Positions 1-9,386 of a stretch of 33,354 nucleotides of DNA are shown one piece after another. The stretch comes from Nocardia mexicana NBRC 108244 (lineage in GTDB: Bacteria > Actinomycetota > Actinomycetes > Mycobacteriales > Mycobacteriaceae). The DNA lies in NCBI RefSeq assembly GCF_001613165.1, contig NZ_BDBV01000127.1, positions 1 through 33,354 on the forward strand, written 5' to 3'. The notes below the pieces were generated by a model. The model worked only from the letters and a program-made list of their open reading frames with translations, had not been told where the DNA came from and searched no databases. Within the stretch, counting starts at the first letter, position 1. The number at the start of each line of letters is the position of its first letter. The translations under genes were made by a program, and so were the position numbers.

Positions 1-840
1 GGCGGCCTGCGCGGCCGCCTCCTCCGCCCGGCGCTGCTGATCCCAGGCGAGGAATGCCTCGCGCTGGCCCTGTAGACCCGCCACCTGCTGCCGCGCCGCA
101 TCCAGCCGCTGCTGGGCCGAATCCCGTTGCTGCGACACCGCGTTCCGCCGCGCGGCCTGCTGGTCCTGCGCCGCCTTGGCGGCGCTGACGGCCTGCTGCG
201 CCTCGACCTTCTTCTGCTCGGCGGCGGCCGCGGCGGCATCGGCGGCCTGTTTGGCCTGTCGCGCAACCGAATCCCGGTTGGCCTGCTCGACCTGCGCCCG
301 GCGTAATCGCTGCAGCGCGTCCTGCCGGGACTTCGAGGCGATGCCGAGCAATTGCGCCCGGTCCAGCGCGGTCGACGGGTCGGCCCCGGCGAGCACGTTC
401 ACCAGCGCGCCGGTTCCGGGCTGGGTGTAGGCCTCGATGGCGAACCGGTCGAACTCGGTGCGCGCCTGATCCACCTTGGCGCCCGCGTCGGCGAGGTCGC
501 GGCGGCTCGCCTCGACGGCGGCCGCGGCGGAGTCCGCCTCCGCCCGCGCGGCCTGCAGGTCGACCAGCGCCTTGTTCACGGCCTCGCGCTTCTGCGCGAC
601 CTCGGTGTCGAGCTGCTGCAGCTGCTGCTCCGCCGCGGCGACCTCGTTGATCAGCCCGCTCACCTCGGTGACGCCCGCGTCCACCTGCCCGTTGGCACCG
701 GCGATATCGCCGTCGCTCGGATTGGGCGGGGGCGGGGGCGCCGCACCGGCCGGCGGAATCGATACCGACACCGCGACCGCGCACAACAGCAATCCCAGAG
801 CGACCTTGATCGAGTTCCCCTGCCGGTTCGACCCAGCCAC
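1..840 (-). CDS. ripA: RipA-like peptidoglycan hydrolase, N-terminal 280 residues (runs off left edge)
   Basis: The minus-strand frame opens at GTG 840-838, preceded by a good ribosome site (AGGGAGG, seven bases upstream). An in-frame ATG at 858 is a poorer alternative because the ribosome site would lie inside the gene. The product begins with a short basic stretch, a hydrophobic core (VALGLLLCAVAVSVSIPP) and an AGA-A type cleavage site, so it should be exported. Next come a Pro-rich linker and a long Ala/Gln/Glu/Arg coiled coil with the YTQPGTGAL and DRAQLLGIASKSRQDAL segments typical of the RipA N-terminal regulatory region. The catalytic NlpC/P60 domain would lie beyond the left edge and is not seen. 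In mycobacteria RipA cleaves peptidoglycan stem peptides during daughter-cell separation. The upstream Rv1476-like gene gives the same order as Rv1476-Rv1477, which supports the call. Confidence 0.85.
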   Translation of the reverse strand, partial: MAGSNRQGNSIKVALGLLLCAVAVSVSIPPAGAAPPPPPNPSDGDIAGANGQVDAGVTEVSGLINEVAAAEQQLQQLDTEVAQKREAVNKALVDLQAARAEADSAAAAVEASRRDLADAGAKVDQARTEFDRFAIEAYTQPGTGALVNVLAGADPSTALDRAQLLGIASKSRQDALQRLRRAQVEQANRDSVARQAKQAADAAAAAAEQKKVEAQQAVSAAKAAQDQQAARRNAVSQQRDSAQQRLDAARQQVAGLQGQREAFLAWDQQRRAEEAAAQAA

Positions 841-868
841 TCGCGCACCTCCCTGCATCCCGCTCCGC

Positions 869-894
869 TCCCGGAGAACCGAGGTTCACCGGGA
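869..894 (-). promoter_or_regulatory. Leader hairpin just upstream of the ripA-like start
   Basis: Arms TCCCGG (869-874) and CCGGGA (889-894) pair perfectly. After one A/A mismatch (U/U in the minus-strand RNA), GAAC (876-879) pairs with GTTC (884-887) around a four-base loop. The hairpin ends about 20 bases before the ribosome site of the ripA-like gene, so in RNA it would sit in the 5' leader. No T-run follows it, so a leader or translational role is more likely than termination. The function is inferred. Confidence 0.45.
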
Positions 895-1050
895 CTGCGC
901 TGGGCGATCAGTGACGGCATCGCCTCTCGAGCACCAGCAGCCCCTTACTTCCCACCAGCCGCTACGAGCTCTTACGACACTTCTTCCCCAAACGTGTCAT
1001 TCGAAACCGTACGGCACTTTAGCCACGGAAGAAACATGGGCAACAGAATG

Positions 1051-1077
1051 CCAGCCGTGTAATTTACACATAGCTGG
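1051..1077. promoter_or_regulatory. Palindrome in the 841-1161 gap (operator or hairpin)
   Basis: A 13-bp perfect palindrome, GTGTAATTTACAC (1057-1069), is flanked by CCAGC (1051-1055) and GCTGG (1073-1077), which can extend it as a stem with a 1/3-base asymmetry. It stands about 210 bp upstream of the ripA-like start and about 85 bp past the stop of the Rv1476-like gene. The A/T-rich centre contrasts with the GC-rich surroundings. It could be an operator for ripA transcription or a terminator for the upstream gene; no T-run follows on the minus strand. The rest of the 321-bp gap shows no further gene, and a weak TTGCCC-16-TAAAGT promoter-like pair lies downstream on the minus strand. Confidence 0.45.
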
Positions 1078-1161
1078 ACGATAGCCCACTGCCTGCCCGA
1101 TTCGAGGGTCAGAAACAGACCGTCCCGCAGGAATCTCAGCTGCGGTGTTGACCGGCTCCGA

Positions 1162-1725
1162 CTAGGGAGCCGCTACCCGGGGCGGCGCATCCGCAGGAAC
1201 GACCGCCGAACGCCGCCGGGCCTTCAGCCAGTACAGGACGCCCACGACCAGCACAACACCCGCCAGGAGCACCGCTGTCGCCGCCGTAGGCGACACCTTC
1301 TGCGGCGCTTCGAGACGATCGACGAAGATTTGCGCCGCCGTGTCGGAGTTCCCGAGGCCTTTGCCCTTGGCCGGATCCTCGGCCCGCTCCAGCCGCGCCC
1401 GCGGGATCGAGTCGCTGTAGGTCCCGACGAAATCGTCGCTGAGCACCGCCACCGTGCCGTGTTCGCTCTTCCCGACGGTGGTGGCCAGGTCACGCATGTC
1501 CTCTTCGCGCCCCTTGTTGCCCTGCACCACCACGATGCTCAGATCGATCCCGTGCTCGCGGGCACCGTCGACGATCGACGCCAGCTCGTCTTCCTTCTGA
1601 CGCTGCCCCTTCGGCACGGCGACATGATTGTCGCTCAGATCGTCGAGGATCGCGTTCACGTCGGTATCCGGCGGTAGCACTGCCACTTTGGGTGTGAGAA
1701 CCGAGGTGTTCAAGACGGTCATCTT
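1162..1725 (-). CDS. Rv1476-like single-pass membrane protein (DUF6676 family)
   Basis: The chosen ATG at 1725 gives 187 residues, close to the 186 of M. tuberculosis Rv1476. An upstream in-frame ATG at 1770 would add 15 residues without a clear homologous segment, and neither start has a strong ribosome site. The soluble part carries the family pattern: an opening DVNAILDDLSDNHVAV helix, AREHGIDLSIVVVQ, RDLATTVG and VLSDDFVGTYSDSIPRARLE. One transmembrane helix follows at about residues 147-167 (AATAVLLAGVVLVVGVLYWL), then a short basic tail. There is no signal peptide, so most of the protein is probably cytosolic with a C-terminal anchor. The function is unknown. Conserved adjacency to ripA suggests a cell-envelope link, which is inference. 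It is divergent from acn. Confidence 0.8.
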   Translation of the reverse strand, partial: KMTVLNTSVLTPKVAVLPPDTDVNAILDDLSDNHVAVPKGQRQKEDELASIVDGAREHGIDLSIVVVQGNKGREEDMRDLATTVGKSEHGTVAVLSDDFVGTYSDSIPRARLERAEDPAKGKGLGNSDTAAQIFVDRLEAPQKVSPTAATAVLLAGVVLVVGVLYWLKARRRSAVVPADAPPRVAAP

Positions 1726-1893
1726 CCATCCGGTCTGTCGAGCCGCCCAGGGGGCGACGGCATCCAACATTCTTCAGGCGATCAGCATGCTGACGACGCA
1801 CGCCGGATCCGAATACTCCGACGGGCCCGAGAGCACAGTACGCGACAGGAGCATGATGGTTGCTGGCACGGCGCGCGTGACGCGCCCCGCGTG

Positions 1894-1921
1894 TTTCACA
1901 GGACAAGCGTACTGTTAGGGT
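1894..1921 (+). promoter_or_regulatory. Candidate acn promoter
   Basis: TTTCAC (1894-1899) and TAGGGT (1916-1921) are separated by 16 bp and fit a loose housekeeping sigma promoter, with TANNNT at the -10. The position, about 100 bp before the acn start, suits a leader of that length. The AcnR-type operator lies exactly in the spacer. A GC-rich inverted repeat, GGCGCG (1870-1875) with CGCGCC (1881-1886), sits just upstream. No transcript data are available, so the assignment is by pattern only. Confidence 0.45.
1899..1914. promoter_or_regulatory. AcnR operator upstream of acn
   Basis: CAGGACAAGCGTACTG matches, at every defined position, the AcnR motif CAGNACnnncGTACTG that I recall for Corynebacterium and mycobacteria. 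It occupies the spacer between the candidate -35 and -10 of acn, where repressor binding would block RNA polymerase. The acnR gene lies directly downstream of acn, so this is probably negative feedback on the pair. An isolated half-site, CAGTAC, is at 1836-1841. Confidence 0.75.
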
Positions 1922-2022
1922 TGGAGATACGAGGCGCACAGCCCGAGACTGCGCCCTCGACCGGGCCGCCGGCACAGCCCCGCCGGTGGCCGAGAGACTC
2001 ACCGACGAGTGGAGCTGAACGT

Positions 2023-4836
<2,814 letters not shown>

Positions 4837-4852
4837 TTCGATAGGTTGTCAC

Positions 4853-4884
4853 GCTCGGGCCCCGATTCGATTCGGGGCCCGGGC
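4853..4884 (+). terminator. Strong GC hairpin between acn and acnR
   Basis: Positions 4853-4865 pair with 4872-4884, giving 13 bp (one G/T wobble) around a six-base loop. It starts 16 bases after the acn stop. No T-run follows, which is common for actinobacterial hairpin terminators. It may partly terminate acn transcripts, lowering acnR expression relative to acn, or protect the acn 3' end; this is inference. Confidence 0.6.
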
Positions 4885-4941
4885 ACTTCGCTCGGATCTG
4901 GTTCCGTCGTTCCGGCGAACACCCCCGCTTGGAGGAGCCCC

Positions 4942-5508
4942 ATGCCCAAGGTCAGTGACGACCACCTTGCCGCCCGGCGCAGCCAGATCCTGGACGGGGC
5001 GCGGCAATGCTTCGCCGAATTCGGCTACGAGGGCGCGACGGTGCGCCGCCTCGAGGACGCCATCGGCCTGTCCCGGGGCGCGATCTTCCATCACTTCCGC
5101 GATAAGGACGCGCTGTTCCTGGCGCTGGCCCACGAGGACGCCGCCCGCATGGCGGAGGTCGCGGCGACCCAGGGCCTGGTCCAGGTGATGCGCGATATGC
5201 TCGCGCGCCCCGAGGATTTCGACTGGCTCGGGACGCGGCTCGAGATCGCCCGGCGGCTGCGCACCGACCCGGAGTTCCGGGCGAATTGGGAGCAGCGCTC
5301 GGAGGAGCTCACCGCCGCGACCATCGCGCGCCTGGAACGGCGCAAGGCCGCCGGCGCGCTGCGCGACGACGTGCCGACCGACGTGCTGCTGGGCTACCTC
5401 GATCTCGTCCTGGACGGTTTGATCGCGCGGATCGCCTCCGGACACGCCAACGACAATCTCTCCGCGGTCCTGGATCTGGTGGAGGCATCGGTACGCCGCA
5501 AACAGTGA
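4942..5508 (+). CDS. acnR: TetR-family repressor of aconitase (AcnR, Rv1474c-like)
   Basis: The start is ATG 4942, with GGAGGA six bases upstream. The 188-residue product compares with 187 for Rv1474c. An N-terminal TetR helix-turn-helix is clear: ILDGARQCFAEFGYEGATVRRLEDAIGLSRGAIFHHFRDKDALF, about residues 16-60. A helical ligand domain follows. In Corynebacterium glutamicum AcnR represses acn and binds citrate and aconitate-type ligands. The position directly behind acn, the matching length and the matching operator in front of acn make the same role likely here. It is probably cotranscribed with acn, with the intervening hairpin as a possible attenuator. Its 3' neighbour is convergent. Confidence 0.9.
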   Translation: MPKVSDDHLAARRSQILDGARQCFAEFGYEGATVRRLEDAIGLSRGAIFHHFRDKDALFLALAHEDAARMAEVAATQGLVQVMRDMLARPEDFDWLGTRLEIARRLRTDPEFRANWEQRSEELTAATIARLERRKAAGALRDDVPTDVLLGYLDLVLDGLIARIASGHANDNLSAVLDLVEASVRRKQ

Positions 5509-5522
5509 GGCGCGCCGTATCC

Positions 5523-5556
5523 GTCGTCCCGGCCGACGATCCTGCCGCCGGACGAC
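5523..5556. terminator. Possible shared terminator between convergent genes
   Basis: GTCGTCC (5523-5529) pairs with GGACGAC (5550-5556) across a 20-base loop that can itself fold (GTCG/CGAC). It sits in the 93-bp gap between the stops of acnR and the minus-strand esterase, where a bidirectional terminator would be expected. There is no T-run, so the call is weak. Confidence 0.3.
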
Positions 5557-5601
5557 AGCGAACCCCGGCGACACACGCGTTGGGAACCAAGGGCTTACGA
5601 C

Positions 5602-6399
5602 CTAGCCGTGGTTCTCATTGATGTGCTGCGCCGCGTGCGTCGTCCACAGCACGTCCGTCCCCGGCATGGTGTGGCCGGAGTACAGCACGTGCTGGCCGTC
5701 CGGCCACGGGGTGAGGTAACCGATGACGCCGCGGACGGCCTCGGCGTAGCGGTGCACGTTGCCGGCCGGGTCACGCATCAGCCAGCGCAGCAGCTCGTCG
5801 AAGATCAGCGGGGTGAGGTTGCCGATGCGGGCGCCCTCCACGAAGGAGAACGGCGAGATCCCCACGTCGATCAGGCGCAGCGGTGAATCCGCGGCCGAGG
5901 CGGTGATGATGTCGCCCGGATTGGCGTACTCGCGCACGTCCACATCGCCGGGGAACGGCCCGTGCCGACCGTGCAGGCCGTACAGGTGCGGCGGGCACAG
6001 GTCGTTCACCGAGACCCCCGGCGGGCGTACAGGATTGGCGATGGCGACGGAGAAGGCGATCTGCAGCGGGCTACCGTCCGGATTGGTGTATTCGCCGCAC
6101 CGCACACCTTCGAGGATGTTGCTCGCGCAGATCGATCCGAGCGAATAACTCAGCAGCCCGCAGATATTCGGCGAATCCTGGATCGCCCGCACCCCGGCCT
6201 CGGTGCCCAGCCGCACCGATGTCTCGAGCGAGGGCCCCCACACCTCCGGGGTCGGCCCCACCGAGGCGGGCCAGTCCGGCTCGAACGCGCTGAACCGTGC
6301 GGGGTCGAGCAGCCTGGTGACATCGCGCAGCATGCCCGCCGGTGCGCCATCGGGATTGCGCTGCTCCCCGGTCCCCCGCAGTGTGATGATGTCGATCAT
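5602..6399 (-). CDS. LysB/cutinase-like alpha/beta-hydrolase (orphan esterase)
   Basis: The start is ATG 6399, preceded by GAGGGGTGG a few bases upstream. A longer frame to 6474 adds 25 Arg/Gly-rich residues with no family character. The 265-residue product opens MIDIITLRGTGEQ, the first strand and oxyanion region of cutinase, PE-PPE and phage LysB hydrolases. The probable triad is Ser in LLSYSLGS, Asp in YANPGDIITASA and His in YSGHTMPG. LysB proteins of mycobacteriophages cleave the mycolyl-arabinogalactan ester bond at host lysis. No signal peptide or membrane segment is seen, which fits a phage-style enzyme or a cytosolic esterase more than a secreted cutinase. No holin, endolysin or other phage gene is nearby. 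The fold is fairly sure, the substrate is not. Confidence 0.65.
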   Translation of the reverse strand: MIDIITLRGTGEQRNPDGAPAGMLRDVTRLLDPARFSAFEPDWPASVGPTPEVWGPSLETSVRLGTEAGVRAIQDSPNICGLLSYSLGSICASNILEGVRCGEYTNPDGSPLQIAFSVAIANPVRPPGVSVNDLCPPHLYGLHGRHGPFPGDVDVREYANPGDIITASAADSPLRLIDVGISPFSFVEGARIGNLTPLIFDELLRWLMRDPAGNVHRYAEAVRGVIGYLTPWPDGQHVLYSGHTMPGTDVLWTTHAAQHINENHG

Positions 6400-6760
6400 T
6401 CGACCCACCCCTCTACCTCTGCTCCGGCCCGCCCCATGGCGAACCCGGTGCGATGTCACGATAGGACTGCCCACGGGCCGCCACGCGAGTAATCGGCTAC
6501 CTCATTCGACGCTCGCCGAGCATCCGGAAACCGCGCAACGACTGCCGCGACCTCCTCCTGAAATCGCCGACCTCGAGCAATCACCGCCACAAGACCGCTG
6601 GAACGGCACTCGATGCAATAACGCAGAGTGTGCAGCATCGCACCGCGTGCCGATTCGCACCGGATGCGGAATCCGCGGCGTCACAGGGACATCCGGGTGT
6701 CGTGACCCAGACCACGCCGAATCGGGAAATACCGGGCATATGCCGGAGGTTTGCGGAGGT
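6400..6760. other. Divergent intergenic region, with a CRP/GlxR-like site
   Basis: This 361-bp gap between divergent genes contains no convincing reading frame. CGTGACCCAGACCACG at 6701-6716 resembles the CRP/GlxR palindrome TGTGA-N6-TCACA with three mismatches, 45 bp before the thioesterase start. No clear -10/-35 pair was found. GGAGGT occurs twice, at 6745-6750 and 6755-6760; the first is correctly spaced for the thioesterase ATG and the second abuts it. Confidence 0.4.
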
Positions 6761-7177
6761 ATGACGTTTTCTGTGCCTGTCACCGTCCGCGGCTACGAAC
6801 TCGATGTGAACGGCCACCTGAACCAGGCCGTCTACCACCAGTACGCCGAGCACGCCCGGTGGGAGGTGCTGCGCGCGGCCGGTCTGGTTCCGGACAAGAT
6901 GCGGCTGGCGGGAGTGGGGCCGGTGGTCCTGGAATCGACGGTGAAGCATCTGCGCGAGCTGCACCTGGGCGACGAGGTGACGGTCACCAGCGAATTCGAG
7001 TGGGGCGAGGGCAAGGTCTTCCGGATGCGCCAGCAGATCATCAAGCTCGACGGCACCATCTCGGCCGAATTCGGCGTCGTACTGGGACTGATGGACCTCA
7101 CCGCGCGCAAACTCGTGTCGAACCCGATCGAGCGTTTCCTGGAGCTGGCCGAGTCCCGCGAGGCGCTCGGTCTGTAA
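6761..7177 (+). CDS. Hotdog-fold acyl-CoA thioesterase (4HBT-like)
   Basis: ATG 6761 gives 138 residues. An in-frame ATG at 6740 would add seven residues but would place the first GGAGGT inside the gene, so 6761 is preferred. The sequence shows the 4-hydroxybenzoyl-CoA thioesterase pattern: YELDVNGHLNQAVYHQYAEHARWEVL near the N-terminus, with the Asp-x-x-Gly-His-x-Asn catalytic segment. It continues as VVLESTVKHLRELHLGDEVTVTSEF and IIKLDGTISAEFGVVLGLMDLTARKLVSNP. Such enzymes hydrolyse acyl-CoA or acyl-ACP thioesters in the cytoplasm. It is monocistronic by context, with 196 bp to the next gene. The acyl substrate cannot be read from the sequence. Confidence 0.85.
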   Translation: MTFSVPVTVRGYELDVNGHLNQAVYHQYAEHARWEVLRAAGLVPDKMRLAGVGPVVLESTVKHLRELHLGDEVTVTSEFEWGEGKVFRMRQQIIKLDGTISAEFGVVLGLMDLTARKLVSNPIERFLELAESREALGL

Positions 7178-7313
7178 GGACAGGGAGACGGTCCGCGCGT
7201 GTTGATCGCTCAACTGAAAATCTTTCGGCGATAGCGCATTACAGACCGGAACGGGCGATTTGTCCTTGCACCTGAAATCTTCCGATGTGAACCGATCGGC
7301 GGGGTCGTGGGGA

Positions 7314-7329
7314 TATGATCCAGGTCACG
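7314..7329. promoter_or_regulatory. CRP/GlxR-like palindrome upstream of the RiPP cassette
   Basis: TATGATCCAGGTCACG matches TGTGANNTANNTCACA except at three positions (A for G at 2, C for T at 7 and G for A at 16). It lies 44 bp before the ATG of the candidate precursor gene, within promoter range. A related sequence occurs at 6701-6716. A cAMP-receptor type regulator is inferred from the pattern only. Confidence 0.35.
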
Positions 7330-7373
7330 CTCGGCTTCCGTGGCAAACCGCGAGCAGATCGGAGACCAGCCCT

Positions 7374-7841
7374 ATGACCGAAACCATTCGCCCGTTCATC
7401 CCTGCCGCCGGACCGATCCCGGATATTCGGGATCTCGTGCCGCCACTACCCGGCTACCTGGTGGCAGAGTCGGACCGGACGATCAGTGTGCGCGTCGGCG
7501 AGGGCACGTGGACCTTCGACAGGGCGGATGTGCTGAGCGTCGACGACCGCCGTGACGACGACGCCCGAGCGGGCCGTCCCGTGCGGGTGTGGGTCCGTCC
7601 GGGCGCCACAGCCGATTTCACGCAGCGCCGGCGCATCGATCTCACCGACCGCCCGATGACGCTGCCCCATCGGCGCTCCCCCGCCCAGAGCGACGAGGCC
7701 CTGCGACGCCTGACCGACGAGTGGGCCCGCGCGCTGCGGCTGCCGAGTACGCCCGGCATCGGCGGCGCCACCTCCACCTTCTGCCAGACCATGACCTCCG
7801 CGCGCAGCGACGACGGTACCGCCTGCGACAGTCTCGACTGA
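7374..7841 (+). CDS. Candidate ATP-grasp RiPP (graspetide-like) precursor
   Basis: ATG 7374 has GGAG nine bases upstream and gives 155 residues. I do not recognise the family from sequence alone; the role comes from position and composition. It ends 12 bp before an MvdD-type ATP-grasp ligase, the usual precursor-maturase order. The C-terminal 25-30 residues are rich in hydroxyl residues first (ATSTFCQTMTSARS) and acidic residues last (DDGTACDSLD), as expected if Thr/Ser side chains are joined to Asp side chains. The N-terminal 100 residues (PLPGYLVAESDRTISVRVGEGTWTF, RPVRVWVRPGA) look like a folded beta-rich domain, so the leader is unusually long. A helical segment, SDEALRRLTDEWARALRLP, precedes the putative core and might be the recognition element. 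It could instead be an accessory protein for the ligase. Confidence 0.6.
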   Translation: MTETIRPFIPAAGPIPDIRDLVPPLPGYLVAESDRTISVRVGEGTWTFDRADVLSVDDRRDDDARAGRPVRVWVRPGATADFTQRRRIDLTDRPMTLPHRRSPAQSDEALRRLTDEWARALRLPSTPGIGGATSTFCQTMTSARSDDGTACDSLD

Positions 7842-7853
7842 GGCAGCGCTGCG

Positions 7854-8819
7854 ATGTCCGCCGCCCGCCCGGCAGGTTCGGTGCTGATCGTCACCGAAAC
7901 CGACGATCTGCACGCCGACGCGATGGCGGCCACGCTGCGAAAGCACCACCAGCTCAACCCGATTCGCCTCGATATGCGCGAGTTCCCGCGCGCGACCGGC
8001 AGTTTCCGCCTGGACCGCGCGGGCACCGCACGCTCGGTGTCGCAGGCGGTCGGGCTCGACGACGTCACCGCGGTCTGGTGGCGCAGGCCGCACCAGTGCG
8101 TCGTACCCGGCGGCGTGCGGCACGCCGACGACGACTACCGGCAGGCCGAATGCGACGGCTTCCTGCAGGGCCTGCTGTGGTCGATTCCGGCGGTATGGGT
8201 CAACGATCCGGGCGCCGATCGCACCGCCACCCGCAAGATCGTGCAGTTGGAGACGGCCCGCCGCAGCGGATTCCCGATCCCCGAGACCCTGATCACCAAC
8301 GATCCGGACGAGGCCCGCAGCTTCATCGACTCCCGGCCCGACCGGGTGGTCTACAAGCGCACCGGCACCGGCCGCGCCGAATTCTCCGAGACCCGGATCA
8401 TCGCGCCCGCCGACCTGGACCGCCTGGCCACCATCCGCTCGGCGCCGACCACCTTCCAGGACTACATCGACGCCGAATGCGACCTGCGCGTGGTGTGGAT
8501 CGACGGCATCGAATGGGCGGTGCGCATCGACTCGCAATCCGGTGCGGGACGGGTGGATTCGCGCCTGGACACCTCCGTGGACTTCACCCCGGCCCGGCTG
8601 CCGGCGTCGGTGAGCAAGTCGCTGGCGACGCTGATGGGAGCGCTGGGCCTGGCGTTCGGCGTGCTCGACCTGCGGCTCGGCGCCGACGGCGAGTACTACT
8701 TCCTGGAGGTGAACCCGCAGGGGCAGTTCGCCTACCTGGAGATCAAGACCGGCCTGCCGATCTTCGAGAGCCTCGCCAACTATCTGGCCATCGGCGACGC
8801 CGTGGTGGAGCGCTACTGA
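7854..8819 (+). CDS. MvdD/SAV_5884-type ATP-grasp RiPP maturase
   Basis: The 321-residue ATP-grasp ligase starts 12 bp after the candidate precursor, so the two are probably cotranscribed. Family marks are the N-terminal strand SVLIVTETDDLHADAM, VWWRRP at about residue 80, WVNDPGADRTATRKIVQLETARRSGFPIPETLITN at the pre-ATP domain border, VVYKRTG as the ATP-binding lysine strand, FGVLDLRLG, and the metal-binding YYFLEVNPQGQFAYLEIKTGLPI. These ligases use ATP to activate acidic side chains and form omega-ester or omega-amide links in a precursor peptide. The stop overlaps the stop region of the opposite-strand MarR gene by seven bases. No methyltransferase, protease or transporter of a fuller graspetide cluster is adjacent. 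Confidence 0.88.
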   Translation: MSAARPAGSVLIVTETDDLHADAMAATLRKHHQLNPIRLDMREFPRATGSFRLDRAGTARSVSQAVGLDDVTAVWWRRPHQCVVPGGVRHADDDYRQAECDGFLQGLLWSIPAVWVNDPGADRTATRKIVQLETARRSGFPIPETLITNDPDEARSFIDSRPDRVVYKRTGTGRAEFSETRIIAPADLDRLATIRSAPTTFQDYIDAECDLRVVWIDGIEWAVRIDSQSGAGRVDSRLDTSVDFTPARLPASVSKSLATLMGALGLAFGVLDLRLGADGEYYFLEVNPQGQFAYLEIKTGLPIFESLANYLAIGDAVVERY

Positions 8820-9325
8820 TCCTCGAAACTGTCCAGCAGTACCCGCAGAATCCGGTCCAAATCGCGCCGGTCCTGAGCGGACAACGCCGACAGCAGCCGG
8901 GTCTCGTTCTCGGTGTGCACCGCGACGACCTCGTCGATGAGTTCGCGGCCGGCGTCGGTGAGCGCGACCCGCACGGCCCGCCGGTCCCCGGCATCGGCGA
9001 CCCGGCGCACCAACCCCGCCGACTCCAGCCGATCCAGCCGCCCGGTCATCCCCGCGCGCGACAGCATCAGCGTATCGGCCAGCACCGACGGGTTGAGTTC
9101 GAACGGCGCGCCCGAACGGCGCAGTGCCGCAAGCACATCGAACTCGCCGCGCTGCAGGCCGTGCGCGACGAAAACCGCGTCGATCGCACGCCCCGCCACC
9201 AGGTTCAGCTTGCCCAACCGCCCCACGATCGCCATCGCCTCGAGCTCGAGATCGGGCCGCTCCCGCCGCCACTGTGCCGTGATGGTGTCGATCGCATCCC
9301 TGCTCCGCTGCGCCATGGACAGCAT
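8813..9325 (-). CDS. MarR-family transcriptional regulator
   Basis: The start is taken at ATG 9325 (170 residues); ATG 9316, three codons later, is equally possible, and neither has a strong ribosome site. The winged-helix core is visible as HGLQRGEFDVLAALRRSG, PSVLADTLMLSRAGMTGRLDRLESAGLVRRV and the wing ADAGDRRAVRVALTDAGRELID. MarR proteins are dimeric repressors released by small phenolic or oxidative signals. Its gene is divergent from a cupin gene, with a perfect palindrome in the 61-bp space between them. Autoregulation and repression of the cupin are therefore likely (inference). Its tail overlaps the ATP-grasp gene tail by seven bases. Confidence 0.9.
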   Translation of the reverse strand: MLSMAQRSRDAIDTITAQWRRERPDLELEAMAIVGRLGKLNLVAGRAIDAVFVAHGLQRGEFDVLAALRRSGAPFELNPSVLADTLMLSRAGMTGRLDRLESAGLVRRVADAGDRRAVRVALTDAGRELIDEVVAVHTENETRLLSALSAQDRRDLDRILRVLLDSFEDQ

Positions 9326-9340
9326 TCTATTCGCCGGTAT

Positions 9341-9360
9341 ATAGTTCGCTACCGAACTAT
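9341..9360. promoter_or_regulatory. MarR operator between the marR-like and cupin genes
   Basis: ATAGTTCG (9341-9348) and CGAACTAT (9353-9360) form a perfect inverted repeat around CTAC. The 20-bp length and 12-bp centre-to-centre spacing suit a winged-helix dimer. It lies 15 bp before the MarR start and 26 bp before the cupin start, and overlaps the TATA-rich stretches likely to be the -10 elements of both divergent promoters. Confidence 0.75.
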
Positions 9361-9386
9361 TAACCACCGAACAAATCGGAGTCGCC

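Noticed and set aside
352..1062. Plus-strand frames opposite the ripA-like gene
   Set aside because: Only the minus-strand frame gives a signal peptide, a coiled coil and a proper ribosome site.
841..1161. Possible ydaO/c-di-AMP riboswitch in the ripA leader, as found before some actinobacterial cell-wall hydrolase genes
   Set aside because: The conserved blocks of that riboswitch (GGGGUGAA, GGGUAGGG and the CCGAACCCGUCAGC-type segment) are absent.
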